Source of the DNA: Nostoc sp. MG11
Lineage (GTDB): Bacteria > Cyanobacteriota > Cyanobacteriia > Cyanobacteriales > Nostocaceae
Length of the DNA stretch: 64,000 bases
Reading direction: 5' to 3'
Assembly (NCBI RefSeq): GCF_014904695.1
Contig: NZ_JACXXN010000028.1
Span: 1 to 64,000, forward strand
Every line of letters begins with the position of its first letter. The stretch's first letter is position 1. Shown in pieces: positions 9,866 to 19,444 of this stretch. Made by a program: the position numbers and the translations under genes. The notes beneath the pieces were generated by a model. That model had not been told where the DNA came from, searched no databases, and was given only the letters and a program-made list of their open reading frames with translations.

Positions 9866-10531
9866 ATGGTATCCAGAACAAAAACCATTCAAATTTCTCA
9901 AGATTTTAAGAATCATCTAAGAGCCAAGCAAACTTCTACCTTCATGTTGAGACAAATCAACCGTCGCTATATGCTCACGGTCTTGATACTTTATTCCAAG
10001 GGTGTGCTAAAAACCGTATATTTTTATAACAATTTTAATAAAAAGCGGGACTACTATGCAGTCAAAATTAGTCAAACCATTCATATTTTCAACTGGCAGC
10101 ACTTGCTAAACCAAGTAGGTAAGAGTGAACGCAACATTCCCAAAGATTGGGATAGCTTCTGGGAGTTTTGGAAACAAATACAAGATAACCCAAAGGTAAA
10201 TCAAAAACCAGATACAAAAATAAAACCTGAAACCATAGCAAACTATTTCAAAGCTGTTGGATGTCGATATCCACCAGTCATAGCACCAGTTTGACAAGAC
10301 TCCTTTTGGACAAACCCAGCAGTTCCACAGCTGTCGACTGCTGCTAAAACACTGATGAAAGGTCAAACTAGCCCATTTTATATTGTCCAAAACCCAGTTT
10401 ATAGCTTAGTCCTAAAAGACAATATTTGGGGTAAAGCTCTCCATCGAAGAGTTGTGTCTAGTGTATCTCCAGAGCAAGCAGCTGATGAGACAATTGAGCA
10501 AAGCAAGCAAATTTTTGACGAATGGCAGTGA
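9866..10531 (+). pseudogene. ABC sugar-type solute-binding protein gene with in-frame stop
   Basis: A frame running from 9866 to the stop at 10529-10531 is broken only by TGA at 10292-10294. After it the same frame resumes as FWTNPAVPQLSTAAKTLMKG, then TSPFYIVQNPVYSLVL, KDNIWGKALHR and finally SPEQAADETIEQSKQIFDEW, the C-terminus of extracellular solute-binding proteins (family 1). Before the stop, RNIPKDWDSFWEFWK also fits that family, whereas the first 60 residues look scrambled. Missing signal peptide and N-lobe show long decay. No permease or ATPase genes lie nearby. Confidence 0.72.
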
Positions 10532-10749
10532 GCCAAATAAAAAACAAAAGTTAGAATGCAGATTTAATCATAAAAATTTATTTTATACAGGCTTAAGAAA
10601 TATGTTGTTTATTGCATAAATACCCAAAAAAGAGGTGATAAATTCCATATTGGCATCTCAGCATTGACTTTTATTAAAAGTCTATTGGATTTCACCACTG
10701 AGTAGTTTTGTTTCTTACTGTTCCTTTAGTTTCTTCGTGACTATAACTT

Positions 10750-13215
10750 ATGAAATTCTGGAATCAGCACCTAACAACTAAAGTTGCCAGTTCCTTCTTA
10801 CTCCTGTCTTTAGTGAGTGTTGCTGTAGTAGGAGGAGTTACCTTCATAGAAGCCAGAGAGGCTTTAAAGCAAGCCACCTTTGATCGACTAAGTGTAACAG
10901 CAACGCTTAAAGAGGAAGAAATTTCCCGTTGGTTTGAAGACCAACAGCGGGATTTTCTCCTAACAACTCAGTTTCCAGATGTACAAACGAACCTAAAGAT
11001 ACTCCTAAGTCGTGAATCTGATGCAAAACATAGTATCGCTTCCACGGTTGTCTCTAAGTACTTCATAGAAATCACCAAACTTAAACCTAACCTCAAAGAG
11101 ATTTTTATTCTCGATCGCAGCAATCAGGTCATTTTATCTACTGACAAGCTGCGTGAACGTCAGCACGAAGTTTTAGCGAACATGACTTATGTTGAACAAG
11201 TTGAGCCAGGAGACTCCTTTACTCCCATCTTTTATGTCTCGCATCTAACTAATAAGCCATCAATCACCTTGGCGACACCTTTACGTGACGCGGTTGGAGT
11301 AAGACAAGGTGTGCTTTTAGCTCATCTAAACTTAGACCAAATTGATCAAATTGTCCGCGAACGTACAGGTTTGGGTAAAAGCGGCAAAACCTACTTAGTT
11401 GGTTTGATAACTAAAAATACCTTGATCTCAAAAGCGCAAGTCAACACACAGCAAGTCTCTGAGAGTGTCAGCAGTCGAGGTATTGATGCGGCCATGAGTG
11501 GAGCTAGAGGCTTTGGGCTTTATCGCAACTATGCTGGAGTACCAGTCATTGGAGTGTATCGCTGGCTAAACGACCAAGATCTGGCCTTAGTAGTTGAGAT
11601 GGATCAAGAAGAAGCATTTGCTCCAGCTCGTCAGCTCGCAGGGACAATTATGCTGGTGGGACTGGGTTCAGTGGGAACACTATTAATTGGAGTGTATTGG
11701 CTGATGCGAGAGTTAAAAATGTCTCGTGAACAGTTAGAAAATTACAGCCGCCAATTGGAGGTGAAAGCCCAAGAAGCCGAAGCTGCAAACCTTGCCAAAA
11801 GCGAATTTCTGGCCAATATGAGCCACGAACTTCGTACCCCTCTCAACAGTATTCTTGGCTTTACACAGCTAATGACTCGCGATCGCTCTTTGAATGCTTG
11901 TCAGTTAGAACATCTAGAAATAATTAATCGCAGTGGCGAGCATTTGCTGACCTTGATCAATGACGTGTTATCAATGTCCAAAATTGAAGCCGGACGAACG
12001 ACACTAAATGAAAATAGTTTTGACTTGTATTCTCTACTTGACTCTTTCGTAGAGATGTTGCGACTCAAAGCAGAATCTAAGGGCTTACAGCTAATCTTTG
12101 AGCGGACTCCAGAAGTCCCGCAATATGTACTTACAGATGAGAGTAAATTACGTCAAGTCTTGATAAATCTCCTTGGTAACGCCATCAAATTTACTGAAGA
12201 AGGTGGTGTGATTTTGCGAGTCGGAATCAAGCAAGAAAAAGTAGAAACAAGACAAAATTCTCAGTCTTCATCCTGCTTGTTACATTTTGAAATCGAAGAC
12301 ACTGGGCCTGGTATTGCACCAGATGAACTGGAGAAGTTGTTTAAACCCTTTATTCAAACGGAAACTGGTCGAAAATCTCAGCAAGGAACTGGTCTTGGTT
12401 TAACTATTAGCCAACAATTTGTGCGCCTGATGGGGGGAAACATTGCTGTTAGCAGTACTTTAGATCAAGGAACGATTTTTGCTTTTGATATCAAGATTAG
12501 CCCAGCAGAAGTAGCTAAAGTTAAAACTCGACAGCTAAAACGACGAGTGATTGGTTTAGAGCCTAATCAACCAAAGTATCGGATCTTAGTAGTTGAAGAT
12601 AAATGGGAAAATCGCTTACTTTTAGTCAAGATGCTGACATCACTTGGGTTTGAGGTACGTGAAGCTGAAAATGGTCAAGAAGGGGTAAATCTCTGGGAGA
12701 CTTGGGAACCTCACCTGATTTGGATGGATATGCGGATGCCTGTGATGAATGGGTATGAAGCCACTAAACAAATCAAAACCCATTTAAAAGGTCAGGCTAC
12801 CATCATCATTGCTCTGACTGCTAGCGCCTTTGATGAGGAACGATCTGTAATTCTATCTACAGGCTGTAACGATTTTGTGCGTAAGCCCTTCCGAGAAGAA
12901 GTAATTTTGAATAAGATGGCTCAATATTTAGGAGTACGCTATATCTATGAGCAAAAAGCTCTTAAAGTAGAGCAATTTGGCGAAGATTCAGAGATTGAGT
13001 GTTGTTCATTAAAAGAGGTTCTGACTCGGATGCCCTCTGGGTGGGTGGAAAAACTACATCAAGCAGCACTGTGTACAGATGAGAAGCTAATTTTCAGCTT
13101 GATTGAGCAAATTCCTCAAGAATCTGCCCATCTGGCAAACACTCTGGCTGATTGGGTCAATAACTTTCGTATTGATAAAGTGATTGATTTAACACAATCA
13201 GAAGAGAATGGATAA
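10750..13215 (+). CDS. Membrane hybrid sensor histidine kinase (Cache-HisKA-HATPase-REC)
   Basis: 821 residues. Two membrane helices (about 10-30 and 297-320) bracket a 265-residue extracellular sensor with dCache features (LKEIFILDRSNQVILSTD; SITLATPLRD; GVLLAHLNLDQI; SGKTYLVGL). A coiled coil leads to HisKA with His359 in MSHELRTPLN, HATPase with NLLGNAIKF and DTGPGI, GTGLGL, then a receiver with Asp660 in IWMDMRMP. The last 100 residues are helical and could be a weak HPt-like region but show no obvious histidine motif. It overlaps the following regulator by 8 bp, so the two are translationally coupled. Confidence 0.92.
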   Translation: MKFWNQHLTTKVASSFLLLSLVSVAVVGGVTFIEAREALKQATFDRLSVTATLKEEEISRWFEDQQRDFLLTTQFPDVQTNLKILLSRESDAKHSIASTVVSKYFIEITKLKPNLKEIFILDRSNQVILSTDKLRERQHEVLANMTYVEQVEPGDSFTPIFYVSHLTNKPSITLATPLRDAVGVRQGVLLAHLNLDQIDQIVRERTGLGKSGKTYLVGLITKNTLISKAQVNTQQVSESVSSRGIDAAMSGARGFGLYRNYAGVPVIGVYRWLNDQDLALVVEMDQEEAFAPARQLAGTIMLVGLGSVGTLLIGVYWLMRELKMSREQLENYSRQLEVKAQEAEAANLAKSEFLANMSHELRTPLNSILGFTQLMTRDRSLNACQLEHLEIINRSGEHLLTLINDVLSMSKIEAGRTTLNENSFDLYSLLDSFVEMLRLKAESKGLQLIFERTPEVPQYVLTDESKLRQVLINLLGNAIKFTEEGGVILRVGIKQEKVETRQNSQSSSCLLHFEIEDTGPGIAPDELEKLFKPFIQTETGRKSQQGTGLGLTISQQFVRLMGGNIAVSSTLDQGTIFAFDIKISPAEVAKVKTRQLKRRVIGLEPNQPKYRILVVEDKWENRLLLVKMLTSLGFEVREAENGQEGVNLWETWEPHLIWMDMRMPVMNGYEATKQIKTHLKGQATIIIALTASAFDEERSVILSTGCNDFVRKPFREEVILNKMAQYLGVRYIYEQKALKVEQFGEDSEIECCSLKEVLTRMPSGWVEKLHQAALCTDEKLIFSLIEQIPQESAHLANTLADWVNNFRIDKVIDLTQSEENG

Positions 13216-14032
13216 TCATCTTCAGTTATTTAAAGCAAATATTCTAGTTGTTGACGATACACCTGATAATTTGCGACTTTTATCCGCCATGCTCACTCAG
13301 ATGGGATATGAAATTCGCAGAGTGATCAACGGACAAACAGCTTTAAAGACAGCGCAAGCCGCCCCGCCCGATCTAATTTTGCTCGATATCATGATGCCAG
13401 AGATGAATGGGTATGAAGTCTGTCAACATCTCAAAGCTTCGGAGAAAACCCGCGATATTCCGGTGATTTTTATCAGCGCTCTGGATGAGGTACTCGACAA
13501 AGTTAAAGCCTTTGCCGTTGGGGGCGTGGATTATATCACCAAACCATTTAGTGAAGAAGAAGTTTTTGCTCGTGTAGAGAATAACTTGACTATTCGGAGG
13601 CTGCAAAAGCAACTTACCGAGCAAAATATCCGGTTGCAAAAGGAAATTTGCGATCGCCAAAAAGCAGAGTTAGCACTGAGACTCAGCCAATTTTATTTAG
13701 ACAGGTTTAAAGACTCGATATTTTTTATTAATTCAGATGCTCAAATTGTCTACGTGAATGAAGCAGCTTGTCGTACACTCGGCTATTCGCGTGAACAACT
13801 GCTGACTATGACTGTTCACAATATCGACCCAAATTTTCCAGCGGTTACTTGGTGCTTACAATGGCAAGAACTTAAACACAAAGGCGCTTTCACCTTTGAA
13901 TCTATTCATCAAACTCAAGATGGTCGAGATATCAGAGTAGAAATAAACCTTAATTATCTGGAGTTAAATGGACAGGGATACCATTGTGCGAGCGTCCGCG
14001 ATATCACCACTCGCCCACAGCAGAACAACTAG
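13208..14032 (+). CDS. Response regulator with REC and PAS domains
   Basis: 274 residues: receiver at about 10-125 with Asp60 in LILLDIMMPEMNG and a conserved Lys in YITKPF, a coiled coil (about 126-150), then a PAS domain (about 155-270, FYLDRFKDSIFFINSDAQIV; GRDIRVEINLNYLE). No DNA-binding or enzymatic output is present, so it probably relays the signal of the overlapping kinase to another protein. The first 8 bases overlap the kinase stop region. It ends just before a dispersed palindromic repeat. Confidence 0.9.
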   Translation: MDNHLQLFKANILVVDDTPDNLRLLSAMLTQMGYEIRRVINGQTALKTAQAAPPDLILLDIMMPEMNGYEVCQHLKASEKTRDIPVIFISALDEVLDKVKAFAVGGVDYITKPFSEEEVFARVENNLTIRRLQKQLTEQNIRLQKEICDRQKAELALRLSQFYLDRFKDSIFFINSDAQIVYVNEAACRTLGYSREQLLTMTVHNIDPNFPAVTWCLQWQELKHKGAFTFESIHQTQDGRDIRVEINLNYLELNGQGYHCASVRDITTRPQQNN

Positions 14033-14038
14033 ACCATT

Positions 14039-14106
14039 GTAAAGACGTTGCAATGCAACGTCTCTACCGAAGGATTTGTTGCAATCATTAATTGAATCGG
14101 TATGAG
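14039..14106. repeat. Dispersed 68-bp repeat with perfect-type palindrome, copy 1
   Basis: Begins with the palindrome arms GTAAAGACGTTGC and GCAACGTCTCTAC (14039-14067) and continues through ATTTGTTGCAATCATTAATT to TCGGTATGA. The same 68 bp recurs in opposite orientation at 49783-49850. Confidence 0.8.
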
Positions 14107-14199
14107 AGCAAGGATTCATGCCAGAGGCCTATTGACTTCCTATGTATATATTGAGAAGCTAATAATTAGTTTGTCTAAATAAAGGAAGTACATGAACTT

Positions 14200-15054
14200 G
14201 TGACTATAATGACAGGACAAGCAGATTGGTCAGAACCGCTTGAGTGTGAGCCAAGACCGATCATTCTAGAAACTCAGGGACTCACACGCCGCTTTGGCAA
14301 GGTAACTGCTGTTGATTACCTAAACATATCTGTGGAACAAGGTGAAGTATTTGGCTTGCTTGGCCCCAATGGAGCTGGCAAGAGTACAGTTATTAAAATG
14401 TTGACGACTTTGCTGCCTTTGAGTACTGGTAAAGCAATATTGGCTGGTTATGACGTGACTCGTCAAGCCACTGCTGTTAGACGGGTTATCGGCTATGTGC
14501 CTCAAGCCCTCTCTGCTGATGGCAGTCTTACAGGTTACGAAAATCTCTTAATTTTTGCCAAGCTGTACGAAATTCCCTGGAAGAGGCGCGATCGCCATAT
14601 CCGTGATATGTTGGCGTTTATGGATTTACAGGATGCTGCAAATCGCCTAGTGCGAACTTACTCCGGTGGCATGATCCGCAAGCTGGAAATCGCCCAATCA
14701 ATCCTGCATCAACCACGCATTTTATTTCTTGATGAGCCGACCGTAGGACTAGATCCACTAGCTCGGACTCAGGTATGGAAACTTGTACAACAACTCTGTG
14801 CAGATCACGGCACAACCATATTTTTAACAACCCACTTTTTAGAAGAAGCCGACAGTCTGTGTAGCCGAGTAGCGATTATGCAGCAGGGTAAAGTTATAAC
14901 TACAGGTACACCCAGTGACTTAAAAGCCTCTCTAAATCAGCCTAACGCAACTTTGGATGATGTGTTTATTTACTATACAGGCGACCAATTAGCATCAGGA
15001 GTCAGCTACCGTGAAACCGCAAGAAACAGACGTGCTGCTCAGCGGTTGGGTTGA
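14200..15054 (+). CDS. ABC transporter ATP-binding protein, DrrA-like
   Basis: 284 residues, GTG start with AGGAAG upstream. Walker A GPNGAGKST, Q-loop YVPQALS, signature TYSGGM, Walker B ILFLDEPTVGLD and the switch His in FLTTHFLEEAD are all intact. It should hydrolyse ATP to drive the membrane partner encoded next; their coding regions overlap by 44 bp in different frames. The DrrA-like type exports drugs, lipids or polysaccharide-like compounds. Substrate cannot be read from the sequence; the methyltransferase two genes downstream hints at a small-molecule context. Confidence 0.9.
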   Translation: MTIMTGQADWSEPLECEPRPIILETQGLTRRFGKVTAVDYLNISVEQGEVFGLLGPNGAGKSTVIKMLTTLLPLSTGKAILAGYDVTRQATAVRRVIGYVPQALSADGSLTGYENLLIFAKLYEIPWKRRDRHIRDMLAFMDLQDAANRLVRTYSGGMIRKLEIAQSILHQPRILFLDEPTVGLDPLARTQVWKLVQQLCADHGTTIFLTTHFLEEADSLCSRVAIMQQGKVITTGTPSDLKASLNQPNATLDDVFIYYTGDQLASGVSYRETARNRRAAQRLG

Positions 15055-15865
15055 GCCACTACCTACTCGCCGATCCAATCTGATCTCTGCAATTCATGAG
15101 CTAGTTACAAAATCCCTTGTAATTGCAGAACTTGAAGTGCGGAAACTGCGGCATGATCCGACAGATTTAATTGTGCGAGCCGTACAACCAGTACTATGGT
15201 TACTAATCTTTGGACAAGTGTTCTCCCGCACTAAAGCGATTCCCACAGGGAATTTACCTTATTTAGACTTTATGGCCGCTGGAATATTAGCACAGAGTGT
15301 ATTGTTTGTAGCAATTTTCACTGGTGGGATGACGCTGATTTGGGAGCGCGATTTAGGAATTGTGCATAAATTCCTAGCTAGCCCTACACCTCGTGTGGCA
15401 ATGGCGTTAGGCAAAGCAATAGCATGTGGAGTACGGTGCCTACCACAGGTAGTATTCATTTATGGATTGGCACTGCTGTTAGGTGTCAAACTCAATCTCA
15501 ATCCCCTGGCGATTTTGAAAGTGCTAGTGATAGTCATGCTGGGAGCAGGTTGCTTCTGTACTTTTTCATTAATTATTGGCTGTGTGGTGAAATCACGAGA
15601 ACGGATGACGGGAATTGGGCAATTATTAACCATGCCGTTATTTTTTGCCAGTAATGCTATTTATCCCATCTCACTGATGCCAAATTGGTTAAGGTTTATT
15701 TCCCGTTTAAATCCCTTGACTTATGAGGTTGACGCCTTACGCGGCACGATGCTGTTGAATGGCACTAGTCTCTATGGTTTCGGTCTGGATTGTACAATTC
15801 TCTTGGTAACATTAATAGGCTTGACGATTATCTGTGGAAAACTTTATCCACGGGTAGCAATGTAA
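15011..15865 (+). CDS. ABC-2 type transporter permease
   Basis: 284 residues, GTG start inside the preceding ATPase gene. About six membrane helices after an N-terminal cytoplasmic stretch; the patterns RAVQPVLWLLIFGQVF, FLASPTPR and NPLTYEVDALRG are hallmarks of DrrB/ABC-2 permeases. Forms the exporter with the upstream ATPase. A MarR-family gene follows after 19 bp, so all three are probably one transcript. Confidence 0.9.
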   Translation: MKPQETDVLLSGWVEPLPTRRSNLISAIHELVTKSLVIAELEVRKLRHDPTDLIVRAVQPVLWLLIFGQVFSRTKAIPTGNLPYLDFMAAGILAQSVLFVAIFTGGMTLIWERDLGIVHKFLASPTPRVAMALGKAIACGVRCLPQVVFIYGLALLLGVKLNLNPLAILKVLVIVMLGAGCFCTFSLIIGCVVKSRERMTGIGQLLTMPLFFASNAIYPISLMPNWLRFISRLNPLTYEVDALRGTMLLNGTSLYGFGLDCTILLVTLIGLTIICGKLYPRVAM

Positions 15866-15884
15866 TCAGGAGAATAACCATCCC

Positions 15885-16364
15885 ATGACCTTGGATAAAC
15901 CCGCTAAAGGTGCAACTTCCCAAGAATGTGCCGCTAGAGTGATGGATACAGTTCCATTGGTGATGCGGTTTATCCGAGCAGATATGCGTGTTCACAGTGC
16001 TGCTTTTTTATCTATACCTCAGTTGCGATCGCTGGCATTTATCAACCGAAATCCAGGAGCCTCAATATCAGAACTGGCAGAACATCTAGGTGTAACTTGT
16101 GCTACAGCATCCGCCACAACAGAACGCTTAGTACAACGCAACCTGGTAGAACGCAGCGATCATCCTCAAGAGCGGCGGCGGGTTATTCTGAATCTGACTG
16201 AAGATGGCAAGCACCATCTTAAGCAATCTCAAGATCAAACTCGTGCTCATATTTCCGACCTATTGAAAGATCTTACAGAAGAACAAATTTCCAATATTGA
16301 AGAAGGCTTAGCTCTACTAAAAAATGTCTTCGAGCAAACGGAACTCAAATCTCCACAACCATAA
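15885..16364 (+). CDS. MarR-family transcriptional regulator
   Basis: 159 residues with the winged helix at about 45-115: LRSLAFINRNPGASISELAEHLGVT, then ATTERLVQRNLVERSDHPQERR, the wing DxRxx-like basic turn and LTEDG. An AGGAG box sits 10-15 bases upstream of the ATG. Located at the end of the ABC exporter operon, it probably senses a ligand and controls the exporter, as MarR proteins commonly do with adjacent pumps. Confidence 0.88.
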   Translation: MTLDKPAKGATSQECAARVMDTVPLVMRFIRADMRVHSAAFLSIPQLRSLAFINRNPGASISELAEHLGVTCATASATTERLVQRNLVERSDHPQERRRVILNLTEDGKHHLKQSQDQTRAHISDLLKDLTEEQISNIEEGLALLKNVFEQTELKSPQP

Positions 16365-16450
16365 AGTTACAGAACATGATCCCTTTGCAGCGTTGAAGTT
16401 TCGAGACTATCAACTATTGACGAATTAGCCCTACTGTAAAGCGAGGATCT

Positions 16451-17125
16451 ATGACTCAAGAACAATGGACTGCGGTTGACCATTATATCACCGATCTGCT
16501 TGTGCCGCCCGACCCCGCGCTAGATGCGGCGCTCCAGTCCAGTGCCGCGGCCGGTCTACCGCCGCACAACGTTTCGCCGAACCAGGGCAAGCTGCTACTG
16601 CTGTTGGCGCAGATCCACGGGGCACGTACCATCTTGGAGATTGGCACGCTAGGCGGCTATAGTACAATCTGGCTCGCGCGATCGCTGCCTGCCGATGGCC
16701 GCCTAATTACGCTGGAGTCTGACCCAAAGCACGCTGAAGTTGCCCGCGCCAACATCGGGCACGCCGGCCTAGGCGATATCGTTGAGCTGCGCCTCGGACG
16801 AGCGCTCTCTACGCTGCCGCAGCTTGTCGCCGAAAATCGCCGACCATTTGACCTGATCTTCATCGACGCCGACAAGCCAAGCAATCCAGATTACTTTGCG
16901 TGGGCGCTCAAGCTCTCCCGTCGCGGCAGCCTGATCATCGCCGATAATGTTGTCCGCAACGGAGCGGTGATCGATACTACCAGCAGTGATCCCAGTGTCC
17001 AGGGGGTACGCCGTTTTAACGAACTGCTCGCTGAGTCGTCACGTGTGAGTGCCACCGCGATCCAGACCGTGGGTAGCAAAGGGTACGATGGCTTCGCTAT
17101 CGCCCTGGTTACTGCTGAGGATTAG
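16451..17125 (+). CDS. Class I SAM-dependent O-methyltransferase (CCoAOMT-like)
   Basis: 224 residues. SAM motif ILEIGTLGGYSTIWLA, LITLESDPKHAEVARANI, then FDLIFIDADKPSN with the metal-binding Asp region and LIIADNVVRNG, all typical of family-3 cation-dependent O-methyltransferases acting on catechol-like hydroxyls. Base use differs sharply from its neighbours: many GC-rich codons (GCG, CGC, CTG, GGC) against an AT-rich background, suggesting transfer from a GC-rich bacterium. It follows the exporter/MarR genes after 86 bp and could modify the exported or sensed compound. Confidence 0.88.
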   Translation: MTQEQWTAVDHYITDLLVPPDPALDAALQSSAAAGLPPHNVSPNQGKLLLLLAQIHGARTILEIGTLGGYSTIWLARSLPADGRLITLESDPKHAEVARANIGHAGLGDIVELRLGRALSTLPQLVAENRRPFDLIFIDADKPSNPDYFAWALKLSRRGSLIIADNVVRNGAVIDTTSSDPSVQGVRRFNELLAESSRVSATAIQTVGSKGYDGFAIALVTAED

Positions 17126-17213
17126 CGCTTGCCCTCACTAAGGTGATTGTAGCGTTTTAAAAACCTTTCGCTTGGCGGCAGTCAAGCCTTGCAGCATACA
17201 CTGCTACGACATC

Positions 17214-18290
17214 TCACATCTCCAACACCTCACGTACCAAAGACGCCAATTTCTCAGCACTATCGGGAACAGCGATCGCCTTTGCTTTCTCTGCCATTTT
17301 TGCCAACTCATCTGGCGATCGCAATAAATTCAACACCTGAGCTTGCAATATTTCAACTGTCAACTCCGATTGCTGAAATGTTAACGCTGCACCAGCTTTT
17401 GTAAATATGTCCGCATTGTAAGATTGATGGTCTTCCGCAGCAAAGGGGTAAGGAATCAAAATCGCTGGCGTTCCACACACCGCTAATTCTGTTAAACTAC
17501 CCGCACCAGAACGACTAATTGCTAAAGAAGCCCGCCGCAATAAAGCTGCCATGTTGTCATAAAAGGGCAACTCTATATACTGCGGATGCTTGAGATTATC
17601 TGCTTCGGGATCGCGATCGCCAGTTAAATGCACTACATACGCACCAGCATCAAACCAAGCTTGAGTTGATTGGCGCACTAACTTATTAACTGCAACTGCA
17701 CCTTGACTACCACCAAAGACGACAATCAAGGGAGCATTATCAGGAATGGGTAAATCTAGTGGTGTATTAATTCCTGCATCTAAGAATTGCGAGCGCACGG
17801 GAGTACCCACGCAGACATTTTTTGCACGAGGTAAATACTTAGTAGCTTCTATAAAGCCTAGAGCTACCGCACTGCACCAAGGGCCAAAAAAGCGAGTCAC
17901 TTTACCTGGTAAAGCATTAGATTCGTGGAAAACCACAGGTAAACCGAGGGAACGCGCCGCAATGACGGCTGGCCCTGCAATATAACCTCCTGTAGTAAAC
18001 ATCCCTTGAAAATTTCCCTGTTTGAGAATTCGCCTAACTTCCAGAATCGAACTGACGAGTTTACCCAAGATGCGGAGAGAGGAGAGTCCAAACCCTTGCT
18101 GAAACCCTTCAACTGCAATAGTATGCAAAAGATACTGTTTGGGGACAAGTTGAGTTTCTAGGCGATTGGGTACGCCCAGCCATTCGATTTCATAATCTGG
18201 CAGTTTCTCGGCCAGTGCGATCGCTGGAAATAAGTGTCCACCAGTCCCACTGGCAGCTATTAGTAATTTTATCGGTGCGTTTGCCATCAA
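17214..18290 (-). CDS. murG: UDP-GlcNAc:undecaprenyl-PP-MurNAc-pentapeptide GlcNAc transferase
   Basis: 358 residues, normal length for MurG. GT28 features: GTGGHLFPAIALAEKL at the N-terminus, FHESNALPGKVTR, GGSQGAVAVN at the start of the nucleotide-sugar domain, and SRSGAGSLTELAVCGTPAILIPYPFAAEDHQ near the donor site. Catalyses the last cytoplasmic step in lipid II synthesis at the inner face of the membrane. Stands alone, divergent from the secreted SnoaL-like gene. Confidence 0.96.
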   Translation of the reverse strand: MMANAPIKLLIAASGTGGHLFPAIALAEKLPDYEIEWLGVPNRLETQLVPKQYLLHTIAVEGFQQGFGLSSLRILGKLVSSILEVRRILKQGNFQGMFTTGGYIAGPAVIAARSLGLPVVFHESNALPGKVTRFFGPWCSAVALGFIEATKYLPRAKNVCVGTPVRSQFLDAGINTPLDLPIPDNAPLIVVFGGSQGAVAVNKLVRQSTQAWFDAGAYVVHLTGDRDPEADNLKHPQYIELPFYDNMAALLRRASLAISRSGAGSLTELAVCGTPAILIPYPFAAEDHQSYNADIFTKAGAALTFQQSELTVEILQAQVLNLLRSPDELAKMAEKAKAIAVPDSAEKLASLVREVLEM

Positions 18291-18371
18291 ACCTCTACCG
18301 TTTAGCGCCTAGCTTAACTAAGATAAAACAATTTCCCTACCTTCTCTACTCAAATCAGTAAACTCTTACCA

Positions 18372-19229
18372 ATGAATAACATTATTGCCTTATTAGTGAG
18401 ACACCAACCAAGATTTTCCGTGAGCATCTGGTTGATTTTGTTTCTACTGACACTTGGTTTAAGCAGTAGTTGGCAACGCGCTCAAGCTAATGCACCACGA
18501 CAATTACTTAAATCTGGGGAACTTGCTCAACGTAATACCTCCCAAAATGCACCCGCAGAACTGAGAAACTTGTTGACACAAGTTGATGCAGCCGCCAGTA
18601 AAGGCGATGTCAAAGGGGTGATGCAATTTTACGGTACTAATTTCATTCATGGGGATGGATTAAATCGCCAAACTTTAGAAAAAGCTTTAACTTCACTCTG
18701 GCAAAGATATCCAAATTTACGATACAGCACACAGCTACGCTCTTGGAAATCTGAAGGTAATGCGATCGTCGCCGAAACGGTAACTAATATCACCGGCTTA
18801 CCTTCTGCCAACAGTAATAATATGGCTCTCAATGCCTCCATTACATCGCGTCAGCGCCTTACAAATGCAAAAATCGTCCGCCAAGACATTTTGGCAGAAC
18901 GCACCCTGCTCACCTCTGGTAGCAAGCCACCCCAAATTGATTTTAAATTACCTCAGCAGGTGAGAGTCGGTCAGAAGTATAGTTTTGATGCGATCGTCAA
19001 AGAGCCACTGGGTGAGGATTTTCTTCTGGGAACAGCTTTGGAAGAACCTATCCAACCAAATAAATATCTCAATCCTACAACTGTAGATTTGGAATTACTG
19101 ACATCTGGCGGACTTTTTAAAGTGGGACAAGCGCCATCCACCCCTGGTAGCCAATGGGTTTCGGCGGTGATTCTCCGAGGCGACGGTCTAACAATGGTAA
19201 CTCAGCGCTTGCAAGTAGTGAAAAAGTGA
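18372..19229 (+). CDS. Secreted protein with SnoaL/NTF2-like domain
   Basis: 285 residues. A hydrophobic segment (about 17-33) and AQANA suggest a signal peptide cut near residue 41. Residues about 62-150 (LRNLLTQVDAAASKGDVKGVMQFYGTNF) have the look of a cone-shaped NTF2/SnoaL fold, often a scaffold for small ligands. The C-terminal 110 residues are beta-rich (VRVGQKYSFDAIVKEPLGED). No catalytic residues can be named. Monocistronic by position. Confidence 0.8.
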   Translation: MNNIIALLVRHQPRFSVSIWLILFLLTLGLSSSWQRAQANAPRQLLKSGELAQRNTSQNAPAELRNLLTQVDAAASKGDVKGVMQFYGTNFIHGDGLNRQTLEKALTSLWQRYPNLRYSTQLRSWKSEGNAIVAETVTNITGLPSANSNNMALNASITSRQRLTNAKIVRQDILAERTLLTSGSKPPQIDFKLPQQVRVGQKYSFDAIVKEPLGEDFLLGTALEEPIQPNKYLNPTTVDLELLTSGGLFKVGQAPSTPGSQWVSAVILRGDGLTMVTQRLQVVKK

Positions 19230-19292
19230 GCATCGATTCAGTAATTGCAAAACCTAATTTCTTTTCAGTAAAATGACCAATTCTCATTGACT

Positions 19293-19321
19293 GTAGAGAC
19301 GTTGCAATGCAACGTCTCTAC
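19293..19321. repeat. 29-bp dispersed palindrome
   Basis: Arms GTAGAGACGTTGCA and TGCAACGTCTCTAC around one central base. Same family at 14039, 21964, 49822 and 58703, always between genes. Confidence 0.85.
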
Positions 19322-19444
19322 AAAATAATCGGTTTTTCTCGCCCCTATCTTGAATACTGAATCGGTGTTCTAGTTGAGTTGTAAATTCGCGTCAGTTCCA
19401 TATTATTGGACAATTGAGACTGAACTCTTGACTTTTGACTAATA

